Shown here: positions 1-6,730 of the stretch, piece after piece | How positions within the stretch are numbered: the first letter of the stretch is position 1 | Layout of the letters: each line of letters starts with the position of its first letter | Assembly (NCBI GenBank): GCA_041635755.1 | Contig: JBFKUL010000104.1 | Location: forward strand, 1-9,465 | Length of the DNA stretch: 9,465 nt | Direction of reading: 5' to 3' | Origin: JBFKUL01 sp041635755 | Lineage (GTDB): Bacteria; Pseudomonadota; Gammaproteobacteria; Burkholderiales; SG8-39 | Position numbers and translations under genes: made by a program | The notes under the pieces: generated by a model | Databases searched by the model: none | The model's input: only the letters and a program-made list of their open reading frames with translations | What the model was told of the DNA's origin: nothing

Positions 1-819
1 CGTGAGCAGCGCGGCGCCGAGAATCGGGCCGAACAACGTACCGATGCCGCCGATGATCGGTCCGAGGATGATCTCGATCGATCGGCTGATGTGGAAGATC
101 TGCTCGGGGAACAGATTGTTGTAGTAGAACGCGAAGAACACTCCCGCAAGCGAGGTCATCGCCGCGCTGATCATCACCGCGAGCATTTTCCACCGGAAGG
201 TGTTGATGCCGAGCGCCTGGGCCGCCTCCTCGTTTTCGCGGATCGCCTGCCAGTAGTAGCCAGCGCGGCTGCGCAGCAGCCAGGCGCACAGCGCGAACGC
301 GCCGGCGACGAAAGCCAGCATCACGTAGTAGAACATTTCCGGTGTGCCACGCAGATCGAGCAGGTCGATGCTGTCGCGCTGCTCGACCTTGATGAACAGG
401 CCGCCCGGGCCGCCGAGCCACTGAATGTGGTCGAAGCCGATGCGCGTGAATTCAGCGAAGGCGATGGTCAGCAGCGCGAAGTAGACGCCCGAGATGCCAA
501 ATCGAAAGGCGAGGAAGCCGATCACTGCGCCTGCAGCGACGCAGATCAGCATGCCGAGCCACAGCCCCGCCCAGGGTCCGATGCCGAAGTGAAAGAACAG
601 GCCCGCCGAGGCGTATGCAGCGAGCCCGACGTACAGCGAGTGACCGAGCGAAAGCTGCCCGGCGAAGCCCATCATCACGTTCCAGGCCTGGCCGGTGAAG
701 GCGAAGAACAGGATCAGCGTCGCCACCGACAGCACGTAGCTGGTGGCAGCGTAGGGCAGCCCCAGCAGTGCGATGGCGAGCACGGCGAGCAGCACGACCG
801 CCCGGCGCGAACCGATCAT
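1..819 (-). CDS. livM: Branched-chain-type ABC transporter permease LivM (3' end beyond left edge)
   Basis: Inner-membrane permease of a HAAT-family ABC importer, the partner of the LivH protein encoded just upstream. The 273 visible codons are open to the window edge, so the C-terminus is missing. Translation begins MIGSRRAVVLLAVLAIALLG and shows alternating hydrophobic segments. The LivM signature WNVMMGFAGQLSLGH lies near residues 46-60. A later glycine-rich stretch (IIGGIGTLFGPILGAAL) near the visible end matches the family's conserved cytoplasmic loop, which contacts the ATPase. The ATG is supported by a strong AAGGAGG Shine-Dalgarno sequence seven bases upstream. It follows livH by a 103-base gap containing a hairpin, so the two are probably one transcript. 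The ATPase genes livG and livF would be expected to the left, outside the window. The family assignment is firm; the substrate cannot be read from the permease. Confidence 0.93.
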   Translation of the reverse strand, partial: MIGSRRAVVLLAVLAIALLGLPYAATSYVLSVATLILFFAFTGQAWNVMMGFAGQLSLGHSLYVGLAAYASAGLFFHFGIGPWAGLWLGMLICVAAGAVIGFLAFRFGISGVYFALLTIAFAEFTRIGFDHIQWLGGPGGLFIKVEQRDSIDLLDLRGTPEMFYYVMLAFVAGAFALCAWLLRSRAGYYWQAIRENEEAAQALGINTFRWKMLAVMISAAMTSLAGVFFAFYYNNLFPEQIFHISRSIEIILGPIIGGIGTLFGPILGAALLT

Positions 820-901
820 GCCGCCGCCTCCTTTTCGATCACGCGGGGCGAGGCCGGGGCACTCGGCGGACGGAACGTTCTCGCCGGTTGCATCCCCGCA
901 A

Positions 902-919
902 GCGGAGCCCCCGCTCCGC
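902..919. repeat. Small inverted repeat in the livH-livM gap
   Basis: A perfect 7-bp inverted repeat (GCGGAGC, 902-908; GCTCCGC, 913-919) is separated by CCCC. It begins three bases after the livH stop codon in the direction of transcription. No T-tract follows, so it does not look like an intrinsic terminator. It could stabilise the upstream mRNA or separate translation of the two permease genes; this is inference. Confidence 0.5.
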
Positions 920-922
920 GGC

Positions 923-1792
923 TCATACCTTCCGGCCCAGCAAGCCCTGCGGACGGAACAGCAGCACGAGGATCAGCAGCGCGAAGCTGAACATGCTCTT
1001 CGCAGAAGGCGTGATAAACAGACCCGCGAGCGCCTCGGACAGTCCGATCAGCACCCCACCGAGCAGTGCGCCGCCCATCGAGCCGAGGCCGCCAACGATC
1101 ACGATGACGAAGGCGAGCAGGGTGTAAGCGGGACCGAGCGTCGGGGTGACGTCGACCAGCAGGATCATCATGCAGCCGGCAACCGCGACGCAGGCCGACC
1201 CCAGGCCGAACGTGAGCGCGTAGTAGCGCTTGACGTTCAGACCCACAACCTTGGCGCCGAGCCAGTTGTCGGCGCACGCGCGGATCGCCTTGCCGGTGAG
1301 CGTGAAGCGGAAGAACGCAAACAATGCGGCGCTCGTTGCGATCGCCATCCCCGCCGCGTACGCGCGCGCCTTGTCGAACAGCAGCGGGCCGATCGCCCAG
1401 CTCTCGAGCTGGTAGTCGACGATGACGTTGCGCGCGCTTGGCCCGAAGGCGACCAGCAGGCCGTTCACCATGATGATCGCGACCGCTACGAGAAGCATGA
1501 ACTGCGAATGCTCGGGCCGTGTGATGAACGGGTTGATCAGCCCGGATTGCAGCGCATAGCCGAGCGCGAAGAACGCCGCCGCCACGGGCAGCACGGCGAG
1601 GAACGGATCGAGCCTGAAGGTCGCAAACAGCACCACCGCGGCGTACATCGCGATCGTCATCATCTCGCCGTGGGCGAAATTGACCACCCGCACCACGCCG
1701 AAGATCACCGACAGGCCGAGCGCCATCAGGCCGTACACGAGGCCGGTCAGGATGCCGGCGATCGAGACGTTGACGACGAGGTCCCAGGTCAT
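923..1792 (-). CDS. livH: Branched-chain-type ABC transporter permease LivH
   Basis: A 289-residue inner-membrane permease of the HAAT family, about the usual length for LivH (around 290-300). The N-terminus, MTWDLVVNVSIAGILTGLVY, leads into GLMALGLSVIFGVVRVVNFAHGE, the characteristic LivH signature (roughly residues 20-43). The rest is a series of hydrophobic helices, with the conserved glycine-rich loop IVIVGGLGSMGGALLGGVLIG near residues 235-255. It would pair with LivM to form the translocation channel. Its ATG lies about 60 bases after the binding-protein stop codon, beyond a strong hairpin, and has no obvious Shine-Dalgarno sequence. This would fit lower translation than the binding protein. 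The family assignment is firm; the substrate is unknown. Confidence 0.95.
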   Translation of the reverse strand: MTWDLVVNVSIAGILTGLVYGLMALGLSVIFGVVRVVNFAHGEMMTIAMYAAVVLFATFRLDPFLAVLPVAAAFFALGYALQSGLINPFITRPEHSQFMLLVAVAIIMVNGLLVAFGPSARNVIVDYQLESWAIGPLLFDKARAYAAGMAIATSAALFAFFRFTLTGKAIRACADNWLGAKVVGLNVKRYYALTFGLGSACVAVAGCMMILLVDVTPTLGPAYTLLAFVIVIVGGLGSMGGALLGGVLIGLSEALAGLFITPSAKSMFSFALLILVLLFRPQGLLGRKV

Positions 1793-1808
1793 GGCGGGTG
1801 CGTGGAAT

Positions 1809-1833
1809 GAAAAGGGCCGGCGGTGCCGGCCCT
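1809..1833 (-). terminator. Hairpin with short T-run between binding-protein and permease genes (attenuator-like)
   Basis: A perfect 9-bp inverted repeat (AGGGCCGGC, 1813-1821; GCCGGCCCT, 1825-1833) has a 3-base loop. Read on the minus strand, it sits 19 bases after the binding-protein stop codon and ends in TTTT. The stem is very GC-rich but the T-run is short, so partial termination or 3'-end protection of the binding-protein mRNA is more likely than a full stop. Binding proteins of ABC importers are commonly made in excess over their permeases by this kind of element. No reading is directly proven. Confidence 0.6.
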
Positions 1834-1852
1834 GTGTCCCGAGCGTCTCGCC

Positions 1853-3094
1853 CTAGGCCTTGTAATACGGTGCCGGAAACACCGGTGCGGCGGTGGCGGC
1901 GTCCTTCGGCAGCACGACCGTCGGGATGCCGTTCAGGTTCTGCACGCAGGCCGAGCCGATGCCTTCGACCTGGCCCTCGGCGCTGAATTTGATCGGTGCC
2001 CCCAGCATCATCTTGCTGGTGATGTTGGTTTGCCGGATCGCTTCGGCAAGCATGCCCGGATCGGTCGAGCGGGCGCGCTTGAATGCGTCGGCGGCAATCA
2101 GCAGCGCCTCGAAAGTGAAGCCGACGTTCAGCGCATGAAATACCAGCTTGTCGCCGGGGTTCTGCTTCACGAACGCCTTTTCGACGACCTTGGTGAGCTC
2201 GGCCTTGGGGTTGTACCAGGGCACGTTCGAGATGCTGTACTCGGAGAGCTTGCCGAGTGTCTTGAAATACTGCTCCTCGTACATGCCGGGCGAGCCCGGG
2301 CTGATGATGCCCATCGGATTCCAGCGCTGCTTGACCATCTCGCGGCGCAGCAGGATGGCGTCGTTTAGGCGGCACACCAGCAGCAGGAAGTCCGGATTGG
2401 AGGCCTTCGCTTTCGAGATTTCGACGGTGAGGTCCCGCGCCGCCGGGTCGTAGGAGATCGTGTCGACGACCTTGAATGGCAGTTGCGTGCGTCGCGGCAG
2501 GATCGCGCCGATGCCCTTGGCCATGGCCTGGCCGAAGGTGTCGTTCACGTGCATGAATACGGCGGTGCGCGGCACGGTGTTCGTCGCCCGGAACATGTCG
2601 CCGATCAAGTCGAGGCCGTTCGTCACGATGTCGATCGCGGTCTGGAAATTGCGGAACACGAACTTGTAGCCCTGCTTGGTGATCGGCGGGGCGGCGGCGA
2701 TGTTGATCACGAACGGCACGCCGCGCTGCTCGGCGACCTGCGCGATCGCCGTGGCGGCGCCGGAATCGAACGGCCCGACCAGCAGATGCGCGCCTTCCTG
2801 AATCAGCCGCTCGGCGCGCGTGCGCGCCGTGTCGACGTTGCTCTCGGTGTCGGCGTTCATCAATTCGATGTCGACGCCAAGCATCTCCTTCAGCACGGCC
2901 GGCGCGAGGTCCGCGCCCTTCTGGCACGATTGCCCGATGAAGCCCTGCACGCCCGAGCGCGGCAGCAGCACGCCGACCTTGAGTTTGGTGGCTTGCGCGC
3001 GTGCAATGCCGAAGGGGGAAAGCGCGGCAAGCGCGCCGCTTGCCGCAAGCGCGCTGTTGAAGCGGCGCCGGTTGATGCTCTTGGTCTGGGACAT
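1853..3094 (-). CDS. Tat-exported periplasmic substrate-binding protein of a HAAT-type ABC importer
   Basis: A 413-residue type I periplasmic binding protein (LivJ/LivK-like fold), first gene of the importer operon. The N-terminus carries a twin-arginine-style signal: INRRRFNSALAASG, then a hydrophobic stretch ending ALSPFGIARA, with likely cleavage after residue 33. The mature protein begins with the family's KLKVGVLLPRSG strand, followed by motifs such as LLVGPFDSGAATAIA, where the ligand-binding serine/threonine loops usually lie. The start is supported by AAGGAGG a few bases upstream. Tat export implies folding before export, which is unusual for amino-acid-binding LivJ/K but frequent in HAAT relatives for aromatic acids, amides and other ligands. 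The divergent feruloyl-CoA-synthase-type gene makes a phenylpropanoid or other aromatic acid a reasonable ligand guess; that is inference. The ligand cannot be called from sequence alone. Confidence 0.92.
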   Translation of the reverse strand: MSQTKSINRRRFNSALAASGALAALSPFGIARAQATKLKVGVLLPRSGVQGFIGQSCQKGADLAPAVLKEMLGVDIELMNADTESNVDTARTRAERLIQEGAHLLVGPFDSGAATAIAQVAEQRGVPFVINIAAAPPITKQGYKFVFRNFQTAIDIVTNGLDLIGDMFRATNTVPRTAVFMHVNDTFGQAMAKGIGAILPRRTQLPFKVVDTISYDPAARDLTVEISKAKASNPDFLLLVCRLNDAILLRREMVKQRWNPMGIISPGSPGMYEEQYFKTLGKLSEYSISNVPWYNPKAELTKVVEKAFVKQNPGDKLVFHALNVGFTFEALLIAADAFKRARSTDPGMLAEAIRQTNITSKMMLGAPIKFSAEGQVEGIGSACVQNLNGIPTVVLPKDAATAAPVFPAPYYKA

Positions 3095-3207
3095 GGCTCC
3101 TCCTTGGTTGTCTTATAGCCTGTATTCTACCTACGCTGTCGTGCTTGGCCGATGGCGTGCCCGGATGCGTGGATTTTGCGGCGCGACATGACGACGAGTG
3201 AACACCA
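3095..3207. promoter_or_regulatory. Divergent intergenic region between the importer operon and the CoA-ligase gene
   Basis: This 113-base gap must hold the start signals of two oppositely directed transcription units. On the minus strand, two -10-like hexamers, TAGAAT (3129 to 3124) and TATAAG (3117 to 3112), lie upstream of the AAGGAGG site of the binding-protein gene. Neither has a convincing -35 at 17 bases. No clear sigma-70 promoter or Shine-Dalgarno sequence is visible for the plus-strand gene. No clean inverted-repeat operator was seen. The shared region makes co-regulation of uptake and CoA activation plausible but does not show it. Confidence 0.35.
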
Positions 3208-5067
3208 ATGAATCGAGGTCGCGTCCCCGTATTCCGCAAGGTTGCGCTCAAGCACGCGTCCGTGGAGGTGCGGGGCGATCGCGAAAGCGGCTTCCTGCTG
3301 CGCTCGACAATGCGACTCGGTCCCTATCCGGCGCGTCTCACCGAGCGGTTGCAGAAATGGGCCGCCGACGCGCCCGAGCGCGCCTTCATGGCAAAGCGCG
3401 ACGGCTCCGGCGAATGGCGCACCATCACCTACGCTCAGGCGCTGGAGCTCGCGCGCCGCATCGGCGCGGCGCTGCTCGAGCGCCGGCTGAGCGCCGAGCG
3501 GCCGCTGATGATCCTTTCGGAGAACGACCTCGAGCATGCCATGCTCGCTTTGGCGGCGCTGCACGTCGGCGTGCCGTTCGTCGCCATCTCGCCCGCGTAC
3601 TCGCTTGTCTCGCGGGACCACGGCAAGCTGCGCTACGCCATGGACCTGATGACGCCGGGGCTCGTGTTCGCATCGAACGGCGAGCGTTACGGCGGCGCGA
3701 TCCATGCCGCGCTGCCGCCGGACACCGAGCTCGTGGTGACCGAAGCGCCCCCGGCTGGACGCGCGGCAACGCTGTACCAGCGGCTCGCCGCGACGCGCGC
3801 CACCGGGCTCGTCGATGTGGCGCATGCGGCGATCCGGCCGGAGACGGTCAGCAAGTTCCTGCTCACCTCGGGCTCGACCGGCATGCCGAAGGCGGTCGTT
3901 CACACGCAGCGCATGCTTGCCAGCAACCTGCAGATGCTGGTCGAGTGCCTGCCGTTTCTCGAAGAGGAGCCGCCCGTGCTGGTCGACTGGCTGCCCTGGA
4001 ACCACACCTTCGGCGGCAACCACAACTTCGGGCTGACGCTGTACTGCGGCGGCACCCTGTACATCGACGAGGGCAAGCCCGCGCCGCAGCTGATCGGCGA
4101 GACGCTGCGCAATCTGCGCGAGATCGCGCCGACGGTGTACTTCAACGTGCCGCGCGGGTTCGAGGAGATCGCGCATGCGCTCGAGGCCGATCCAGCGCTG
4201 GCAAAGAAGTTCTTCAGCCGGGTGAAGCTGCTGTTCTATGCTGCGGCGAGCCTGTCGCAGCCGATCTGGGACAGCCTGCACCGCATCGCCGAGCAAACCT
4301 GCGGCGAGCGCATCCTGATGATCACCGGTCTGGGCATGACCGAGACTTCGCCCTTCGCGATCTGCGCCAACTGGGAGGCGGGGCGCTCGGGCGGCATTGG
4401 CCACCCGGCAGCCGGCTCGCTGGTGAAGCTCGCGCCGGTCGGGGACAAGCTCGAGGTGCGTTACAAGGGACCGCATGTCACGCCGGGCTTTTGGCGCCAG
4501 CCCGAGCTGACGCACGGCGCGTTCGACGAAGAGGGGTTCTACTGCAGCGGCGACGCGGCGCGCTTCGTCGACGAGCGCGATCCGCAGAAAGGGCTCGCAT
4601 TCGACGGGCGCATCGCGGAAGACTTCAAGCTCGATACCGGCACCTGGGTCAGCGTCGGCCCGCTGCGGGCGCAGATCATCGCCGCAGGCGCGCCGTACGT
4701 GCAGGACGTCGTGATCACGGGGCTCGATCGTCGCGAGGTCGGCGCGCTGATCATTCCGCACCTCGAGTCCTGCCGCAAGCTCGCTCCCGGGCTGGCGCCC
4801 GACGCGACCCTGGCGCAGATCGTCGCGCAACCGAAAGTGCGCGCGTTTTTCCAGCGCGTCGTCGATACCCTGAGCCTGAAGAGCACCGGCGCCACGAACC
4901 GCATCGCGCGGGCGATCCTGCTTGCCGAGCCGCTGTCGATCGACCGGAGCGAGATCACCGACAAGGGTTCGGTCAACCAGCGCGCGGTGCTCGACGCACG
5001 CGCCGCACTGGTCGAGGAACTCTACGCGGCAGCGCCCTCGTCGAAGGTCATCGTTCCCGGTTCCTGA
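3208..5067 (+). CDS. fcs: Feruloyl-CoA synthase-type acyl-CoA (AMP-forming) ligase
   Basis: A 619-residue member of the ANL superfamily, which activates a carboxylic acid with ATP to an acyl-adenylate and then an acyl-CoA thioester. Visible motifs are the P-loop TSGSTGMPK (residues 220-228), LPWNHTFGGNHNFGL (about 264-278, typical of the feruloyl-CoA synthase subgroup), TGLGMTETSPF (373-383), the ribose-binding Asp in CSGDAA (D449), the hinge region FDGRIAEDFKL (465-475, R468), the subgroup-typical GTWVSVGPLRAQ, and the C-terminal catalytic lysine in ITDKGSVNQ (K586). All catalytic residues are intact and the length fits the subgroup. The ATG follows an in-frame TGA nine bases upstream, so no longer start exists; the Shine-Dalgarno sequence is weak. 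Known members act on ferulate, p-coumarate or caffeate. The usual partners, hydratase/aldolase ech and vanillin dehydrogenase vdh, are not in the window, so the exact acid is uncertain. Confidence 0.88.
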   Translation: MNRGRVPVFRKVALKHASVEVRGDRESGFLLRSTMRLGPYPARLTERLQKWAADAPERAFMAKRDGSGEWRTITYAQALELARRIGAALLERRLSAERPLMILSENDLEHAMLALAALHVGVPFVAISPAYSLVSRDHGKLRYAMDLMTPGLVFASNGERYGGAIHAALPPDTELVVTEAPPAGRAATLYQRLAATRATGLVDVAHAAIRPETVSKFLLTSGSTGMPKAVVHTQRMLASNLQMLVECLPFLEEEPPVLVDWLPWNHTFGGNHNFGLTLYCGGTLYIDEGKPAPQLIGETLRNLREIAPTVYFNVPRGFEEIAHALEADPALAKKFFSRVKLLFYAAASLSQPIWDSLHRIAEQTCGERILMITGLGMTETSPFAICANWEAGRSGGIGHPAAGSLVKLAPVGDKLEVRYKGPHVTPGFWRQPELTHGAFDEEGFYCSGDAARFVDERDPQKGLAFDGRIAEDFKLDTGTWVSVGPLRAQIIAAGAPYVQDVVITGLDRREVGALIIPHLESCRKLAPGLAPDATLAQIVAQPKVRAFFQRVVDTLSLKSTGATNRIARAILLAEPLSIDRSEITDKGSVNQRAVLDARAALVEELYAAAPSSKVIVPGS

Positions 5068-5087
5068 TCGTGCGGCACGCAGGCGGC

Positions 5088-5093
5088 TAGAAT
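5088..5093 (+). promoter_or_regulatory. Candidate -10 hexamer directly upstream of rtcB
   Basis: TAGAAT lies seven bases before the rtcB ATG, in the 32-base gap after the CoA-ligase stop codon. If used as a -10 element, transcription would start at or next to the ATG, giving a leaderless mRNA. This would agree with the lack of any Shine-Dalgarno sequence before the ATG. No good -35 hexamer is seen at 16-18 bases, so the call is tentative; read-through from the upstream gene is the alternative. Confidence 0.3.
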
Positions 5094-5099
5094 GTCTAC

Positions 5100-6296
5100 A
5101 TGCCTGTATTGGAAGAAATTCGCGAAGGCCGCGTTCCGGTCAAGGTCTACACCTCCGAGCTGGAGCCCGGCGCGCGCGCGCAGCTGGTCAACGTCTCGCA
5201 GCTGCCGATCGTGCACCACCACGTCGCGGCGATGCCGGACGTGCACCTCGGCATCGGTGCCACGGTCGGATCGGTGATTCCGACGCTGCGCGCCATTATT
5301 CCGGCGGCGGTCGGGGTGGACATCGGCTGCGGCATGATCGCCGCTCGCACCTCGCTCACGGCGAACGATCTTGACGAGCGGCGCCTCAAGAAGGTGTTTG
5401 ACCAGATCTCGCGCGACGTGCCGGTCGGGTTCGAGCAACACGAGGAGCGCGATGCTCGCGCCGACGCGGCGAAGCGCTTCCAGCGCGCGCTGCGCCGCAT
5501 TCTCGATCGGCACCCCGGTATCGCCAAGCGCGTCGGCAAGCGCAGCCACTGGGTGCGCCAGCTCGGCACGCTCGGCGGCGGCAACCACTTCATCGAAGTG
5601 TGCCTGGACGAAGCGGGCAACGTCTGGGTGATGCTGCACTCGGGCAGCCGCGGCATCGGCAACGCGATCGGGACCTATTTCATCGAGCTTGCCCGGCGCG
5701 AGGCCGAGCGCGACGCCTTGCTCCTGCCCGACCGCAGTCTGGCGTACTTTGCGGAAGGCGCGCGCCACTTCGACGATTACGTCGACGCGGTGGGCTGGGC
5801 GCAGGACTACGCGCAGGTCAATCGTGCCGAAATGATGGCGCTGGTGCTCGCGGCGCTTGCGCGGCACCTGCCTGCTTTCGAGGTCACGCGCGAAGCGGTG
5901 AACTGCCACCACAACTATGTCGAGCGCGAGCGCCACTACGGGGAACAAGTCTGGGTCACGCGCAAGGGGGCGATTCGGGCCGGCGAGGGCGAGCTCGGCA
6001 TCATTCCCGGCAGCATGGGCACGCGCAGCTACATCGTGCGTGGCCGCGGCAGCGCCGAGAGCTTCGATTCCTGCGCGCACGGCGCGGGCCGCCGCATGAG
6101 CCGCGGCCAGGCGCAGAAGCAGTTCTCCACGGGTGACCTGCAGCGCCAGACGGAGGGCGTGCTGTGCCGCAAGGACAAGGGCGTGCTCGACGAGATCCCG
6201 GGTGCCTACAAGGACATCGACGAGGTAATGGCCAATCAGAGCGACCTCGTCGAGGTGCTGCATACCCTCAAGCAGGTGATCTGCGTGAAAGGATGA
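5100..6296 (+). CDS. rtcB: RtcB-type RNA ligase (3'-phosphate / 5'-hydroxyl RNA splicing ligase)
   Basis: A 398-residue RtcB family protein, close in length to E. coli RtcB (408). RtcB joins 2',3'-cyclic-phosphate or 3'-phosphate RNA ends to 5'-OH ends, using GTP and Mn2+, in RNA repair. The metal-site signatures are all present: VGVDIGCGM (D74, C77), GGGNHF (H163), MLHSGSRGIGN (H180) and CHHNY (H270/H271). The guanylylated histidine is in SCAHGAGRRMSR (H327). The N-terminal MPDVHLGIGATVGSV segment is also typical. The ATG at 5100 gives the standard N-terminus MPVLEEI but lacks a Shine-Dalgarno sequence. No rtcA cyclase or rtcR regulator accompanies it. Instead it is followed with essentially no gap by a DUF302 gene and a dioxygenase gene, an unusual setting. 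The enzyme family is firm; the physiological RNA target is unknown. Confidence 0.96.
   Translation: MPVLEEIREGRVPVKVYTSELEPGARAQLVNVSQLPIVHHHVAAMPDVHLGIGATVGSVIPTLRAIIPAAVGVDIGCGMIAARTSLTANDLDERRLKKVFDQISRDVPVGFEQHEERDARADAAKRFQRALRRILDRHPGIAKRVGKRSHWVRQLGTLGGGNHFIEVCLDEAGNVWVMLHSGSRGIGNAIGTYFIELARREAERDALLLPDRSLAYFAEGARHFDDYVDAVGWAQDYAQVNRAEMMALVLAALARHLPAFEVTREAVNCHHNYVERERHYGEQVWVTRKGAIRAGEGELGIIPGSMGTRSYIVRGRGSAESFDSCAHGAGRRMSRGQAQKQFSTGDLQRQTEGVLCRKDKGVLDEIPGAYKDIDEVMANQSDLVEVLHTLKQVICVKG
6288..6293 (+). promoter_or_regulatory. Ribosome binding site deciding the DUF302 start
   Basis: AAAGGA, inside the last codons of rtcB, is five bases upstream of the ATG at 6299. It directly abuts the alternative in-frame ATG at 6293, which is too close for use, so the downstream start is preferred. 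Confidence 0.5.
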
Positions 6297-6298
6297 AA

Positions 6299-6730
6299 AT
6301 GCGATTCGCAGCGGTGATGCTCATGCTCGCGGCGCCACTCGCCCTGGCGCAGCCCGCGCCGGTGGTGGCGCACGCCAAGGCCGGCAGCTTCGACTCGGTG
6401 AAGGAGGACCTGGTATTCGCAATCCAGGGCCAGGGCCTGGTGATCGATCACATTTCGCACATCGGCGCGATGCTCGAGCGTACCGGAAAGGATCTCGGCG
6501 CCGCGCGGCGGCTCTACGTCAAGGCCGAGGCGCTGCAGTTCTGTTCGGCGAGCGTGTCGCGCCGCACCATGGAGGCCGATCCGCAGAACATCGCCTACTG
6601 CCCGTACGTGATCGCGCTATACGTGCGGCCCGAGGAACCGAACACCGTGCAGGTGGTCTATCGACGTACGCTGCCGGTGGTCGACGAGCTGCTGGGGCGC
6701 ATCGTCAAGGAGGCGCTCGACCTCAAATGA
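6299..6730 (+). CDS. Exported DUF302 family protein
   Basis: A 143-residue protein of unknown function. It begins with a Sec-type signal peptide (MRFAAVMLMLAAPLALA, likely cut after residue 17). The mature part matches the DUF302 pattern: GSFDSVKEDLVFAIQGQGL near the start, then QFCSASVSRR, MEADPQNIAYCPYVIALY and a closing VVYRRTLPVVDELLGRI helix. DUF302 proteins are small alpha/beta proteins found free or fused to other domains; no reaction is established. Two cysteines (C82 and C101 from this start) could form a disulfide in the periplasm, which is inference. The start lies two bases after the rtcB stop codon. An alternative in-frame ATG at 6293 would overlap that stop codon by ATGA. The gene's own stop codon overlaps the next start by ATGA, so translation of the trio is probably coupled. 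Confidence 0.85.
   Translation: MRFAAVMLMLAAPLALAQPAPVVAHAKAGSFDSVKEDLVFAIQGQGLVIDHISHIGAMLERTGKDLGAARRLYVKAEALQFCSASVSRRTMEADPQNIAYCPYVIALYVRPEEPNTVQVVYRRTLPVVDELLGRIVKEALDLK

Noticed and set aside
91..990. 299-codon plus-strand open frame
   Set aside because: It is antisense to livM and the livH tail. Its translation is rich in His, Arg, Gln and Glu with no domain, as expected from a GC-biased shadow frame.
773..1810. 345-codon plus-strand open frame
   Set aside because: It lies opposite livH, which has clear permease motifs. The charged, low-complexity translation is not protein-like.
816..3251. 811-codon minus-strand open frame
   Set aside because: It runs through livH and the binding-protein gene in another frame. 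Arg/Ala-rich translation shows no domain, while the competing frames carry recognisable families and Shine-Dalgarno sites.
3127..4830. 567-codon minus-strand open frame opposite the CoA ligase
   Set aside because: It is a shadow of the fcs-type gene, whose catalytic motifs are all in the plus frame.
3198..5090. 630-codon plus-strand frame starting ten bases before the CoA ligase
   Set aside because: It is an out-of-frame, Arg-rich translation. The frame starting at 3208 contains the adenylate-forming motifs.
5022..6263. 413-codon minus-strand open frame
   Set aside because: It is antisense to rtcB; the plus frame has all RtcB metal-site residues.
6164..6298. Upstream extension of the DUF302 gene into rtcB
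   Set aside because: The frame is open, but the extension overlaps rtcB and would bury the signal peptide; the ATG after AAAGGA fits better.
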